DNA from: Chloroflexota bacterium
GTDB lineage: Bacteria > Chloroflexota > Anaerolineae > JAAYEA01
Direction of reading: 5' to 3'
NCBI GenBank assembly: GCA_019873665.1
Contig: JAIOAV010000027.1
Coordinates: 1 to 43,825, forward strand
DNA length: 43,825 nucleotides
Part shown: in pieces, positions 16,296-25,306 of the stretch
Numbering within the stretch: position 1 is the stretch's first letter
Layout of the letters: every line of letters starts with the position of its first letter
Notes under the pieces: generated by a model
Seen by the model: the letters and a program-made list of their open reading frames with translations, nothing else
What the model was told of the DNA's origin: nothing
Databases searched by the model: none
Program-made: the position numbers and the translations under genes

Positions 16296-17630
16296 GTGAC
16301 TCGCCATTTTTACATCGTGTCCTTGGGCTGTCCCAAGAGTGTGGTTGATGCTGAGGGGATCGGCCAGGTTCTCCGCGTGCAAGGATATGAACGGGCGGAC
16401 CGCCCGGAGAATGCGGACGTCTTGATTGTGAACACGTGCGGCTTTATCGCTTCGGCGCGCGAAGAGTCTATCGCCGCGCTGCGGGACTTGGCCGCACACA
16501 AGCGCCGTGGTCAAATCCTCATCGCTGCTGGCTGTCTGCCGGAGCGAGACGATGTCGCCCTGAATGTCGCGGTGCCTCGCTTGGATGGAGCGATTGGCAC
16601 GCGCCATTGGACTGAGATTGCAGCGCTGCTGGAGCAGCTACGCGCACATGGGCGGCAGCGCGCCGATTACATCCACTGGCGCGCCGCCCATCCTGAGGTC
16701 ACCTCTCTCGTTGCGTCCTTGCCGCGGATCGCTGCGCCGGGCGCGAGCGCCTATGTCAAGATCGCAGACGGCTGCGACGCGCCGTGTGCTTTTTGCACGA
16801 TCCCATCTATCAAGGGGCCACGGGTGAGCAAGCCCGTGGCACAGGTCATTCGCGAGGCGCAAGAGCTGGTAGCGCAGGGTGTGAAGGAGCTCATCCTCAT
16901 TGCACAGGATACCACCGCCTATGGCCGCGACCTGGGGCAGCAGGACGGATTGCCTGACCTGATCGAGGGGATATTGACAGCCGTCCCCGACCTGCCCTGG
17001 CTTCGCCTCCTCTATTCCTACCCGCAGCATATCACCTCGCGACTTGTGGACGTTATGGCCGCACGCGAGCAGCTCTGCCACTACCTGGACATGCCGCTAC
17101 AACACAGCCACCCGCAGGTCTTGCGCCGGATGCGTCGCGCACCTGACATCGCCGGCGTGCGTCGCCTCATTGCCACCCTGCGCCAGCGGATCCCTGATAT
17201 CGCCTTGCGTACCACCTTTATAGTAGGCTATCCGGGCGAGACGGAGCAAGAATTCGCACACCTGCTCGATTTCATGCGGGAGATAGCGTTTGACAAGGTG
17301 GGCGTCTTTACCTACTCGCGAGAGGCAGGCACGCCTGCCGCTACACTGCCGGACCAGGTGCCGGACGAGTTGAAAGAGGAGCGTTTCCGGCGCGCCATGG
17401 AATTGCAGCAGGGCATCTCGCTGGCGCGCAACAAGGCGCAGGTGGGACGCACTTTGCCGGTGCTCATCGAGGGGCAGGGCGACGGCATCTCGGTGGGACG
17501 CTCCTATCGCGATGCTCCGGTGATAGACGGGATGGTGATAATCCCGGGCGCAGTTCCGCCGGGGGAGATAGTTCCGGCGCAGATCGTGCAAGGATTGGAG
17601 TATGACCTGGTTGGTGAGCTGGCAATGTAG
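16296..17630 (+). CDS. rimO: Ribosomal protein S12 methylthiotransferase RimO
   Basis: RimO adds a methylthio group to an aspartate of ribosomal protein S12 using two iron-sulfur clusters and SAM. Seen: N-terminal UPF0004 domain with VSLGCPKSVVDAE (Cys12), VNTCGF (Cys48) and AAGCLPER (Cys80); radical SAM motif CDAPCAFC (Cys160, Cys164, Cys167); GYPGETEQEF; and a C-terminal TRAM-like region. Starting at GTG 16296 gives 444 residues, the normal size; an ATG at 16236 would add 20 residues without family similarity. The VSLGCPK and C-x3-C-x2-C spacing favour RimO over MiaB. It sits 63 bases after the rodZ-like gene in the same operon. Confidence 0.93.
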   Translation: MTRHFYIVSLGCPKSVVDAEGIGQVLRVQGYERADRPENADVLIVNTCGFIASAREESIAALRDLAAHKRRGQILIAAGCLPERDDVALNVAVPRLDGAIGTRHWTEIAALLEQLRAHGRQRADYIHWRAAHPEVTSLVASLPRIAAPGASAYVKIADGCDAPCAFCTIPSIKGPRVSKPVAQVIREAQELVAQGVKELILIAQDTTAYGRDLGQQDGLPDLIEGILTAVPDLPWLRLLYSYPQHITSRLVDVMAAREQLCHYLDMPLQHSHPQVLRRMRRAPDIAGVRRLIATLRQRIPDIALRTTFIVGYPGETEQEFAHLLDFMREIAFDKVGVFTYSREAGTPAATLPDQVPDELKEERFRRAMELQQGISLARNKAQVGRTLPVLIEGQGDGISVGRSYRDAPVIDGMVIIPGAVPPGEIVPAQIVQGLEYDLVGELAM

Positions 17631-17672
17631 ATATGGGCATCCTGTCCTTCATGGGTGATGGCGGAGCATAGG

Positions 17673-19685
17673 ATGGAGCAAGCGCGACATTCACCATGCT
17701 CGGTGCGCAACTGGTGGCGCGAGGTGGTACTGGTCCTCGCGATTGTCGCCATCGCGGCAACCCTGCGCTTCCATGCGCTGGATCAGATGCCCGGCCTCTA
17801 TCACGACGAGGCGTACAACGGCCTGGATGCGCTGCGCGTGCTGGCGGGCGAGCGCCCCATCTGGTTCGAGGCAAACAACGGGCGCGAGCCGCTCTTCATC
17901 TATCTCATCGCCGCCGCCATCGGTCTCTGCGGCCGCACACCCGCGACCATCCGGCTGGTGTCGGCGGCACTGGGCACACTCACGGTGGTCGCCACGTATC
18001 TCATGGCGCGCGAAATGTTCGGGCGGCGCGTTTCCTGGCTGGCGGCCCTGCTGGCTGGCATTACCTTCTGGACAGTCAACCTCAGCCGCATCGGCTTCCG
18101 CGCCGTGGCGCTCCCGCTGTTCAGCGCACTGACGATCTGGGGTGTCTGGCGGGCATGCCGTCGCCAGACATGGCTCGCTTGGTTGCTCGCGGGAGCGCTC
18201 TGGGGCCTCAGCTTTTACACTTACCTCGCTGCTCGCTTCACGCTGCTGGTCTGGATGCTATGTGCGGCCTATTGCTGGTTCTCGCCGCGCCGCCGCGCGA
18301 CGCGCCAGGGCTGGGTGATATTCGCGCTCACGGCGCTGCTGGTCGTCATGCCGCTGGGCATCTATGCTGTCACGCACTTGGACACGTTTTTCGCCCGTTC
18401 TGGCCAGATCGGCATCTGGCAGCCTGATATCAGCGACGGCCACCCATGGCGCACCCTGTTGGTGCAGATTGCCAGGGTCGCGCTCATGTTCGTCTATCGT
18501 GGAGACTTTATCCCGCGCCATAATCTGCCGCTGCGACCCGTCTTTGACCCGCTCATCGCCCCCTTCTTTGTGGGTGGCGTGCTGCTTGCCCTGATGCGCC
18601 TGCGCCGGGAGAGCACGTATCCTTTCCTGCTGTTCTGGACGGGCGTCATGTTGTTGCCCACGATCCTGGCGGAAGGCGCCCCTCATTTCCTGCGCGCTGT
18701 CGGCGTGTTGCCGGTGGTACTGTTATTTCCGGCGGTAGCGCTGGACGCCGCCGCGATTTGGCTGGGCCGCCGTGCACCGCGCGCGCTCGTCTGGGGCGCG
18801 CTGGGCGTTCTCCTATTGGCCAGCGCCGGGCTGACTTATCGCGATTACTTCTGGCGGCTTGCACCAAGCGAGACTTTGTACTATAACCTGGAGGCAGGCG
18901 CGACCGAATTGGCTGCGGATGTGAATCGCTTCTTGGGCGTAGGATGGCAGGGGAGCGGCTGGCGCGCTACACCGCCCAACACCGAGGCCCAGAGCGTCGT
19001 CTATCTCGATCACCGCCTTTGGGAAGGGTGGGCGTCGCTGGCATACCTTATCCCGGCAACCGAACGGTTGTTGTTAATTGATCCGGCTAGCCCACCAGCG
19101 CCGGTGGCGGGAGATCGCGATGTGGCTATCTATTGCTGGCCGTATGCCAACGCCGATGCGGCGCTGCAACTGCTGCCGGCAGATCGGCTGATCTCGATCA
19201 AGGCTAGCAGCAGGGAGCGCGGCGACCTGGAGACCGAGACGCGGCTGCTCTACGTCCGATACAGCGCCACCAGACAGCGAGTGCCGCGGCAACTGGCCGC
19301 GCCTTTCGAGGATGGCATCGTCTTGTGGGACGCTGACATCAGCGCGCCGGCGCCGGATCGTCTGCTGGTGCGTCTCTATTGGGAGGCGCGGGCGCCTGTC
19401 GCGACGAGCTACACGGTCTTTGTGCATGTACGGCGGAGCGAGCAGATGCTGGGGCAGGATGACTCGCTGCCCGGCCTGGGGCGCTACCCGACGAACCGCT
19501 GGCGCATCGGCGATGTCGTCGCCGACGAGCATGTGATCGCGCTGTCTGCGCCATGCGAGGCAGCGGACGAGATGTGGGTGGGTTTGTACGAGCTGGAGAG
19601 CCAACAGAGATTGCGGGTGCTATCCGAGGCAGGTGCTCCACTCGGAGATCATGTTACCTTATCGGGCCTGTGCAAAACTGATTAG
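17673..19685 (+). CDS. Polytopic membrane glycosyltransferase (PMT/ArnT superfamily)
   Basis: A 670-residue GT-C-type membrane enzyme. Seen: MPGLYHDEAYNGLDAL in the first outside loop, with Asp45-Glu46 at the catalytic position; NNGREPLFIYLIA; about eleven hydrophobic helices to roughly residue 395; then a soluble tail ending in a beta-sandwich module with LVRLYWEAR, YTVFVHVRR, YPTNRWRIGD and MWVGLYELE. Enzymes of this superfamily transfer a sugar from a polyprenyl phosphate to protein, lipid A-like or glycan acceptors. ATG 17673 has GGAG at 6 bases and is preferred to GTG 17655 or ATG 17658. The adjacent downstream gene encodes a Thr-Pro-rich exported protein, an attractive but unproven acceptor. 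Confidence 0.85.
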   Translation: MEQARHSPCSVRNWWREVVLVLAIVAIAATLRFHALDQMPGLYHDEAYNGLDALRVLAGERPIWFEANNGREPLFIYLIAAAIGLCGRTPATIRLVSAALGTLTVVATYLMAREMFGRRVSWLAALLAGITFWTVNLSRIGFRAVALPLFSALTIWGVWRACRRQTWLAWLLAGALWGLSFYTYLAARFTLLVWMLCAAYCWFSPRRRATRQGWVIFALTALLVVMPLGIYAVTHLDTFFARSGQIGIWQPDISDGHPWRTLLVQIARVALMFVYRGDFIPRHNLPLRPVFDPLIAPFFVGGVLLALMRLRRESTYPFLLFWTGVMLLPTILAEGAPHFLRAVGVLPVVLLFPAVALDAAAIWLGRRAPRALVWGALGVLLLASAGLTYRDYFWRLAPSETLYYNLEAGATELAADVNRFLGVGWQGSGWRATPPNTEAQSVVYLDHRLWEGWASLAYLIPATERLLLIDPASPPAPVAGDRDVAIYCWPYANADAALQLLPADRLISIKASSRERGDLETETRLLYVRYSATRQRVPRQLAAPFEDGIVLWDADISAPAPDRLLVRLYWEARAPVATSYTVFVHVRRSEQMLGQDDSLPGLGRYPTNRWRIGDVVADEHVIALSAPCEAADEMWVGLYELESQQRLRVLSEAGAPLGDHVTLSGLCKTD

Positions 19686-19697
19686 GAGGGATGCCTG

Positions 19698-20984
19698 ATG
19701 CGCTTGTTCCGTCTTGTAACCCTGTTGCTCATCGTATCCGCGCTTCTCTCGGGCGCGTCGCCTGTAGCTGCGCAGGGTTGCGAAGGTCTGGTAAATGCGG
19801 GCTTTGAGGATGGCTTTACCGAACGCGGGGCTGGCGAGCTCTATGTGGCCGTCGGCTGGCATTACTGGTATCAGGATGGCCCATTCCAGGAGGATGGTTA
19901 CTATCGCCGACCTGAGTTCAAGGGGGAGGATGCGCGTATCCACACCAACCGACGCATTCATTCTGGGAACTGGGCGCAAAAGTTCTTTACCACCTATTCC
20001 ACGCACAACGCTGGTCTCTGGCAGCAGGTGAATGTGCCGGTGGGGAGCAGACTCACCTTCTCGGCCTGGGTGCAGATCTGGAGCAGCCAGGAACCCGACC
20101 CCGGCACCGTCGTCGATCCGGGCAATTATCGCGTCTATGTGGGGATTGACCCCACCGGCGGCACCGACTGGTCATCGCCCAACATCGTCTGGTCCGAGCC
20201 ACAGATGGCATATAACACCTGGCTGAACCCTTCGGTCTCGACGGTGGCGAAAGCGGGAACCATCACCGTCTATCTCCGCGGCCACCCCGAGTTCCGCAAC
20301 CGCTTCAACGACTCCTATTGGGACGATGCCTGCCTGACCATCGTGCGGCCCAAGCCGACCAATACGCCGATCCCGCCACCCACCAAGACGCCAACGATCA
20401 CGCCTACACCCACCGTCACCCCGACCCCGGAGCCAGCAACGCTGTGCGTGCGCGTCTATAGCGACCTCAATGGCAACGGCCAGGAGGATGCGGGCGATAC
20501 GCTCCTCGCCGGGGCGCAGATTCATCTCGGCGGGCCAGGAGGGACGCCGCTGGAAAGGATCGCGTACGATGGCCAGGGGCCACACTGCTTCACGCTGCCG
20601 GCAGGGCGCTATGGCCTGCTGGGGATCGCGCCGCGGGGATATGTGGCAAGCGCCGCGGATAGCTGGACGGGTGACCTAGAGCCGGGAGGCAAAGTGGAAG
20701 TGACTTTCTGGCACCAGCCGCTGCCCACCCCGACGCTGACACCGACCAACACACCAACCCTGACGCACACGCCAACGCAGACGCCGACCAACACGCCGAC
20801 CTTCACACCGACGCCGACCTTTACCAGGACGCCCCGCCCTACTTTCACGCCGGTGCCTACCGCCACGCCGCTCTCTGGCGCCGGCCGTGTGCTGCGGGGA
20901 TTCCACAGCGTCAGCGGCATCCTGGCGGGGCTCGCCGGCGTCGCGTTGATCACAGCAGCGCTGTTCCTCCGCAGGCGAGTGTAG
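19698..20984 (+). CDS. Secreted, membrane-anchored protein with lectin-like domain, SdrD B-like domain and Thr-Pro linkers
   Basis: A 428-residue surface protein. Seen: signal peptide (MRLFRLVTLLLIVSALL, cleavage near VAAQG); a beta-rich domain (about residues 27-215) that opens LVNAGFEDGF and has AGLWQQVNVPVGSRLTFSAWVQ and NDSYWDDACLTI, the layout of carbohydrate-binding jelly-roll modules; a Thr-Pro linker (218-248); an SdrD B-like domain with VYSDLNGNGQEDAGD (calcium-loop type) and LPAGRYGLLGIAPRGY; a long second Thr-Pro linker; and a C-terminal helix ending in RRRV. AGGAGG lies 8 bases before the ATG. It follows a GT-C enzyme by 12 bases. No LPxTG is present. Probably exported and anchored, possibly O-glycosylated on the linkers (inference). 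Confidence 0.82.
   Translation: MRLFRLVTLLLIVSALLSGASPVAAQGCEGLVNAGFEDGFTERGAGELYVAVGWHYWYQDGPFQEDGYYRRPEFKGEDARIHTNRRIHSGNWAQKFFTTYSTHNAGLWQQVNVPVGSRLTFSAWVQIWSSQEPDPGTVVDPGNYRVYVGIDPTGGTDWSSPNIVWSEPQMAYNTWLNPSVSTVAKAGTITVYLRGHPEFRNRFNDSYWDDACLTIVRPKPTNTPIPPPTKTPTITPTPTVTPTPEPATLCVRVYSDLNGNGQEDAGDTLLAGAQIHLGGPGGTPLERIAYDGQGPHCFTLPAGRYGLLGIAPRGYVASAADSWTGDLEPGGKVEVTFWHQPLPTPTLTPTNTPTLTHTPTQTPTNTPTFTPTPTFTRTPRPTFTPVPTATPLSGAGRVLRGFHSVSGILAGLAGVALITAALFLRRRV
20725..20868 (+). repeat. Low-complexity Thr-Pro codon repeat
   Basis: A stretch of ACN-CCN codons, largely alternating (for example acgccgacc and acaccaacc units), encodes the second Thr-Pro linker of the secreted protein. It is prone to length change by slippage, and a shorter copy lies at about 20345-20435. 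Confidence 0.8.
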
Positions 20985-20990
20985 GCGAAC

Positions 20991-23900
20991 GTGAAGGGCG
21001 TTTCGCACCGCATGGGGAGCGCCATGGGCCCGCGTGAGGCGTGGCTCATGACGCTCCTTTTGGCGAGTCTGGCGATCATCCCATTGGTCTGGGGGCCCGG
21101 GATCGTCAATACGCGCGCCGGTGGCGATAGCCCCTTTCTTATCCAACGCCTGCACCAATTGGTCATGGCGTTGCGAGCGGGTCAGTTTCCGCCGCGCTGG
21201 ATGCCGGACGCGGCATACGGCCTGGGATATCCGTTTTTCAACTTTTATGCGGCGTTGCCATATTACGTCGCTGCTCTGCTCAAAGCCATTGGATTTGGCT
21301 ACCTCTGGTCCATCAAGTTGACGCAGGTTGTGGGCTTTATGGCCGCTGCCGCCGCCATGTATGGCCTTGTGCTTCGCGTCTGGCGGGATCGCGGCGCGGC
21401 TCTCGTGGCTGCACTGGCCTATACCTATGCGCCCTTTCACCTTGTCAACGTGTATGTGCGCGGTGATTCCCTCTCCGAGTTCTACGCCTTTATCTTTTAC
21501 CCGTTGATTGTCCACGCTCTGGTTGCTCTGCATGAGCGGGTCTGCTGGCCGCGTGTGGCCTGGCTCGCCTTGGCCTATGGTGGGCTGATCCTCACGCATA
21601 ATGTCTCGGCGCTCATCTTTAGCCCCTTTGTCGCGCTCGGCATCGTGCTCTTGCTGCTGGCCCGCCGGGAAGGTCGCGTGCGCTGGCTGATCGCCAGCGG
21701 CGCTGGGCTGGTCGGCGGGCTAATGCTGAGCGCCTGGTTCTGGTGGCCCGCCCTGCGCGAGCGCGGGTGGGGCCACATGGCCGACATGACCACCGGCTAC
21801 TTCCATTACAGCGGGCACTTTCGCGGCCTAGATCTGGTGCAGTTGCGCCTTCTCTTTGACTACGCCGTGACGGCGGATCGTACCCCCTTTGTGACGGGGC
21901 TCGTCCAGGCGCTTGTCGCCCTGGGTGGGATGGTGGCGCTTATCGTCTCTTGTCGTCGCCTCTTGCGCGACGACGGGGAAGGTTTGCTTGGCAAGCGTGC
22001 GCTGTTTTTCGGCTTTGCCGCGCTCTCCTTCATGATTGCCACCTGGTTAATCACGCCCCTCTCCCGGCTCTTGTGGGATCATCTGCCGTTGTTGCCGATG
22101 GTGCAATTCCCCTGGCGCTTTCTCTCGATCCAAGCCTTTGCGGTGGCCCTCTTGGCGGTGCCCCTGGTGCAGGCGTTGCCCCGCTCCCGCTGGGCAGCGC
22201 TGGCGATCAGCGCGCTCCTGATTGTGTCGGCGCTGGGGGCGCTGCGCCCGGAAAGGTTGGAAATCGGAGAGACGGATGTTACCACCGAGCGCCTGCGGCT
22301 ATACGAGCTATTCACCGGCAACATCGGCTCTACCGTGCGCTACGAGTACCTGCCACAGTGGGCAGACCCCCGTCCCTTTATGTCCGAGGCGGCAATCAAC
22401 GATGTGGCGAAAGCGCCGCCACTGGTCGTCGCGGGTGAGGCAACCGCCGAGCTGGCATTGGCTCAAGGGCGCGAGGTATGGGATGTGCAGGTGACCAGCG
22501 ATGGCGCTGAGCTGGCGTTTCAGACCTATTACTTTCCGGGCTGGCGAGCGTGGGTGGATGGGCAGTCGGTCGCCATCTCGCCGCTGCCTGGCCTGGGGTA
22601 CATCCGGCTATCCGTGCCGTTTGGCGCGCATCGCGTGGAGCTTGCCTTTGGCCGCACCCGCTCTCGGGCGTTAGGGGAAGGGATCTCGCTGCTGGCGCTG
22701 CTGGCACTCCTCGGCGCGCTTCTCTGGGAGCCAGTGCGCACGCGACGCTTCTGGCGGCAGGTGGTCATTGGCATCGGGTTGTTGTTTCTGCTAGCCTTGG
22801 TGCTGCGACTCGCGCCCGACTCGGACGTGAGCCGCAGCTCCGATCTCAGCATGGATTTTCCGCGACAGCCGTATCTACACCATAACCGCGACGGCATCCG
22901 TTTTGCCGATGGCGTGCGCTTGGTGGAGTACACACTGGATGCGGATACTGCGCAGGCCGGTGGCATGATCGGCCTGGAACTGCGCTGGAACCAGGCCGCG
23001 CCTGAGCTTGTCGCGGAGGCGCGCCTCGTGTCCTTTGGCGAGCCGCTCTTTGCCATCGATGAGCCGCTCGCCGTGGCGACCGCGGCGATCGCGACACGCG
23101 AGACTCGGCACACGCTCGCTGTGCCGGAACAGATCGTGCCGGGCTGGTATCTGCTCAGCGTGCGCGTGTGGAATGGCACGGAGGAGCTCCTGCCGCGGAA
23201 CGCGCGCGGTGAGACGTTGGGCACGACATATCTGAGGCCCGTGCGCGTTGCGAGCGATCTGCGCGCCATCTGGTCGGGCGACAGGATCGCCGATTTCGGT
23301 GAGGAACTCACTCTTGTGCAGGCGGCGGCGGTGCAGACAGATCCCACGCATCTGCAGGTTGATCTCCTCTGGCAGGTGCGCCGGCAGCCATTGCGGAACG
23401 ACGCCATGTCGGTGCGGCTGCGCGGCCACGCTGGCCGTCAAGTCGCGGCACTGGACATCCAGCCGCAAGACTATCTCTATCCCACCAGCTTCTGGCGCGC
23501 CGGCGAACTCGTTCCCGATCGCGTCATCCTGACGCTGCCGGAGGGAACGCCGCCAGCGCCCGACTATGCGCTGGAGATCGTGCTCTATGACGCCACGAAC
23601 TTGCAGCCGCGCGGGCAGGCCACGATACCGGGCATCCAGTTGACGCAGCTGACGATCCGGCGCGTCGAGCGCCCGCTGCACACTTTCGATGAGATCGCGT
23701 TACTGGCCGTGAGCGTCGAACCGCCGTCGCCCCAAGAAGGGCAGATATGGATGATGCAGCTCGCATGGGGAGCTGCCAGCAAGCCCACGCGCAACTATGT
23801 GGCCACCATCCAGATCAGGGCGGGCGGTAGCGGGGAGTGGAATGACGTGCGCCTGGCTCCCTCCTACCCGACGACGAGTTGGCCGGAGGGCGCTTTGGTG

Positions 23901-24461
23901 GTGGGCCATTATCCGCTCGGCCCATTGCCAGCAGGTGATTATGGCATCTCCATCCTCTTGCGCGACGCGGATACTTCGGCCGTCGTCGGCAGTTATGACG
24001 TGCCGGAGCCACTACGGGTGCAGCCGCGCCCACGCGACTGGGTCGTGCCCAAGATGCAGACGAGGCTCGACGTGACGCTCACGCCTATCCGTTTGCTCGG
24101 TGTAGATCAGGCGCAGCGTGATCGGACGCTGGAGCTGACGCTCTACTGGCAGGCGATAGAGGACGTATCTGCCGACTATAAGGTCTTTGTGCACGTGTTT
24201 GACCCATCTCAGGAAAAAATCGTCGCTCAGGTGGACACGATGCCGCGCCAGAATCAATACCCGACGCATCTCTGGGTCGCCGGGGAGGTCGTGCGGGACC
24301 CGCTCACTATCTCGCTGGCCGACGTGCCGTCCGGCACGTACCGCATCGCCATCGGCCTCTATGACCCGCAGACCGATGTGCGTCTCGCTGTCGCAGAGGG
24401 CGAGGGTGTGACGATCTCTGATAATCGCGTCATCCTGCCTGTACCGGTTCGGGTGCGCTAG
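20991..24461 (+). CDS. Very large polytopic membrane protein (PTPS-related/YfhO-like) with repeated beta-sandwich modules
   Basis: A 1156-residue protein. Seen: about a dozen hydrophobic helices in residues 15-430, with AGGDSPFLIQRLHQL and YGLGYPFFNFYAALPYYV, matching the family named 6-pyruvoyl-tetrahydropterin-synthase-related membrane proteins, GT-C-like and probably glycan-related; a YfhO-like YYFPGWRAWVDG segment near residues 510-525; one more helix pair near 558-605; then about 550 extracytoplasmic residues with four beta-sandwich modules (for example LELRWNQ, VDLLWQV, MQLAWGA, LTLYWQA, each followed by a Y-x-I-x-I/L-LYD strand). It starts at GTG 20991, 6 bases after the previous stop; ATG 21012 is an alternative. 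No enzymatic residue can be assigned with certainty. Likely a large lipid-linked-sugar transferase or surface-assembly protein. Confidence 0.75.
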   Translation: MKGVSHRMGSAMGPREAWLMTLLLASLAIIPLVWGPGIVNTRAGGDSPFLIQRLHQLVMALRAGQFPPRWMPDAAYGLGYPFFNFYAALPYYVAALLKAIGFGYLWSIKLTQVVGFMAAAAAMYGLVLRVWRDRGAALVAALAYTYAPFHLVNVYVRGDSLSEFYAFIFYPLIVHALVALHERVCWPRVAWLALAYGGLILTHNVSALIFSPFVALGIVLLLLARREGRVRWLIASGAGLVGGLMLSAWFWWPALRERGWGHMADMTTGYFHYSGHFRGLDLVQLRLLFDYAVTADRTPFVTGLVQALVALGGMVALIVSCRRLLRDDGEGLLGKRALFFGFAALSFMIATWLITPLSRLLWDHLPLLPMVQFPWRFLSIQAFAVALLAVPLVQALPRSRWAALAISALLIVSALGALRPERLEIGETDVTTERLRLYELFTGNIGSTVRYEYLPQWADPRPFMSEAAINDVAKAPPLVVAGEATAELALAQGREVWDVQVTSDGAELAFQTYYFPGWRAWVDGQSVAISPLPGLGYIRLSVPFGAHRVELAFGRTRSRALGEGISLLALLALLGALLWEPVRTRRFWRQVVIGIGLLFLLALVLRLAPDSDVSRSSDLSMDFPRQPYLHHNRDGIRFADGVRLVEYTLDADTAQAGGMIGLELRWNQAAPELVAEARLVSFGEPLFAIDEPLAVATAAIATRETRHTLAVPEQIVPGWYLLSVRVWNGTEELLPRNARGETLGTTYLRPVRVASDLRAIWSGDRIADFGEELTLVQAAAVQTDPTHLQVDLLWQVRRQPLRNDAMSVRLRGHAGRQVAALDIQPQDYLYPTSFWRAGELVPDRVILTLPEGTPPAPDYALEIVLYDATNLQPRGQATIPGIQLTQLTIRRVERPLHTFDEIALLAVSVEPPSPQEGQIWMMQLAWGAASKPTRNYVATIQIRAGGSGEWNDVRLAPSYPTTSWPEGALVVGHYPLGPLPAGDYGISILLRDADTSAVVGSYDVPEPLRVQPRPRDWVVPKMQTRLDVTLTPIRLLGVDQAQRDRTLELTLYWQAIEDVSADYKVFVHVFDPSQEKIVAQVDTMPRQNQYPTHLWVAGEVVRDPLTISLADVPSGTYRIAIGLYDPQTDVRLAVAEGEGVTISDNRVILPVPVRVR

Positions 24462-24474
24462 GAGGCGAGGGGGA

Positions 24475-25233
24475 ATGACGGCGAACCAGAACATCTACCG
24501 CCAGTACGCTCACGTCTACGATGACAGCAAGCAGATCGGCTTTAGCTTGCGCATGATACCCTATCTGAACGACATCTTGGCGCGGCATCCGGTTGAGGTG
24601 CGCTCGGCGCTCGACCTGGCGTGTGGCACCGGCACGATGGCGCTGGTGTTCGCCGCCAGGGGCTGGGAGACGTATGGGGTGGACGGCTCTGCCGACATGT
24701 TGCAAGAGGCCCGGCAGAAGATGGCGACCAGCGGTGTGTCGGTTGCCTTTAGCCAGCAGGACATGCGTTCCTTTCAGCTCCCCCATCCTGTAGATCTGGT
24801 AACCTGCCTCTACGACAGCCTCAACTATCTGCTGGGGATTGAGGACCTGCAGTGCGCCTTTGGCCAGGTGTGTCGGGCGCTGCGGCCCGGCGGGATCTTT
24901 ATCTTTGACATGAACACTCCTTGGGTGATGGAACATGGCTGGAAGGAGGGGACCTACCTTGTCGAGGGGGATCAATTCTCCATCGTTATCCAGACCGCCT
25001 TTGTGCCGGAAAAGGTGCGTGCTGTTGCCACCATCACCGGTTTTGTGCGACGGGGTGAGCTCTATGAACGGTTCGTCGAGGAGCATGTGGAACAGGGATA
25101 CACGATGGAGGAGATAAGCAATGCGCTCCACTCGGAAGGGCTGAGCGTGGTCGCCATGTACGATTGCTTTACCTTCACGCCGCCGAGCGCCGAGTCGAGG
25201 CGTATTCTGTGGATGGCGCAACGCCCCGTATGA
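24475..25233 (+). CDS. Class I SAM-dependent methyltransferase
   Basis: A 252-residue methyltransferase of the Methyltransf_25 type. Seen: MTANQNIYRQYAHVYDD at the N-terminus, ALDLACGTGTMAL (motif I), YGVDGSADML (motif II region), FSQQDMRSFQLP and DLVTCLYDSLNYLL. The C-terminal half has a beta-rich segment (VAT-ITGFVRRGELYERFVEEHVEQGY) typical of small-molecule methyltransferases with an inserted lid. The start has GAGG and AGGGGGA just upstream and lies 13 bases after the large membrane protein gene, so it belongs to the rightward operon. The substrate is unknown. It is not closely similar to the methyltransferase at 1430-2242. Confidence 0.85.
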   Translation: MTANQNIYRQYAHVYDDSKQIGFSLRMIPYLNDILARHPVEVRSALDLACGTGTMALVFAARGWETYGVDGSADMLQEARQKMATSGVSVAFSQQDMRSFQLPHPVDLVTCLYDSLNYLLGIEDLQCAFGQVCRALRPGGIFIFDMNTPWVMEHGWKEGTYLVEGDQFSIVIQTAFVPEKVRAVATITGFVRRGELYERFVEEHVEQGYTMEEISNALHSEGLSVVAMYDCFTFTPPSAESRRILWMAQRPV

Positions 25234-25306
25234 GATCGCATCAAGTCGCGAAGGTAGGATCACATTTCGCAGGATGGCCTGCATCGAGCATGAAAGGGGA
25301 TCGGTG

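Noticed and set aside
20345..20868. Possible CRISPR or tandem-repeat array in the repetitive acg/ccg DNA
   Set aside because: The repetition is codon-level Thr-Pro coding inside an open frame, with no uniform repeat and spacer lengths.
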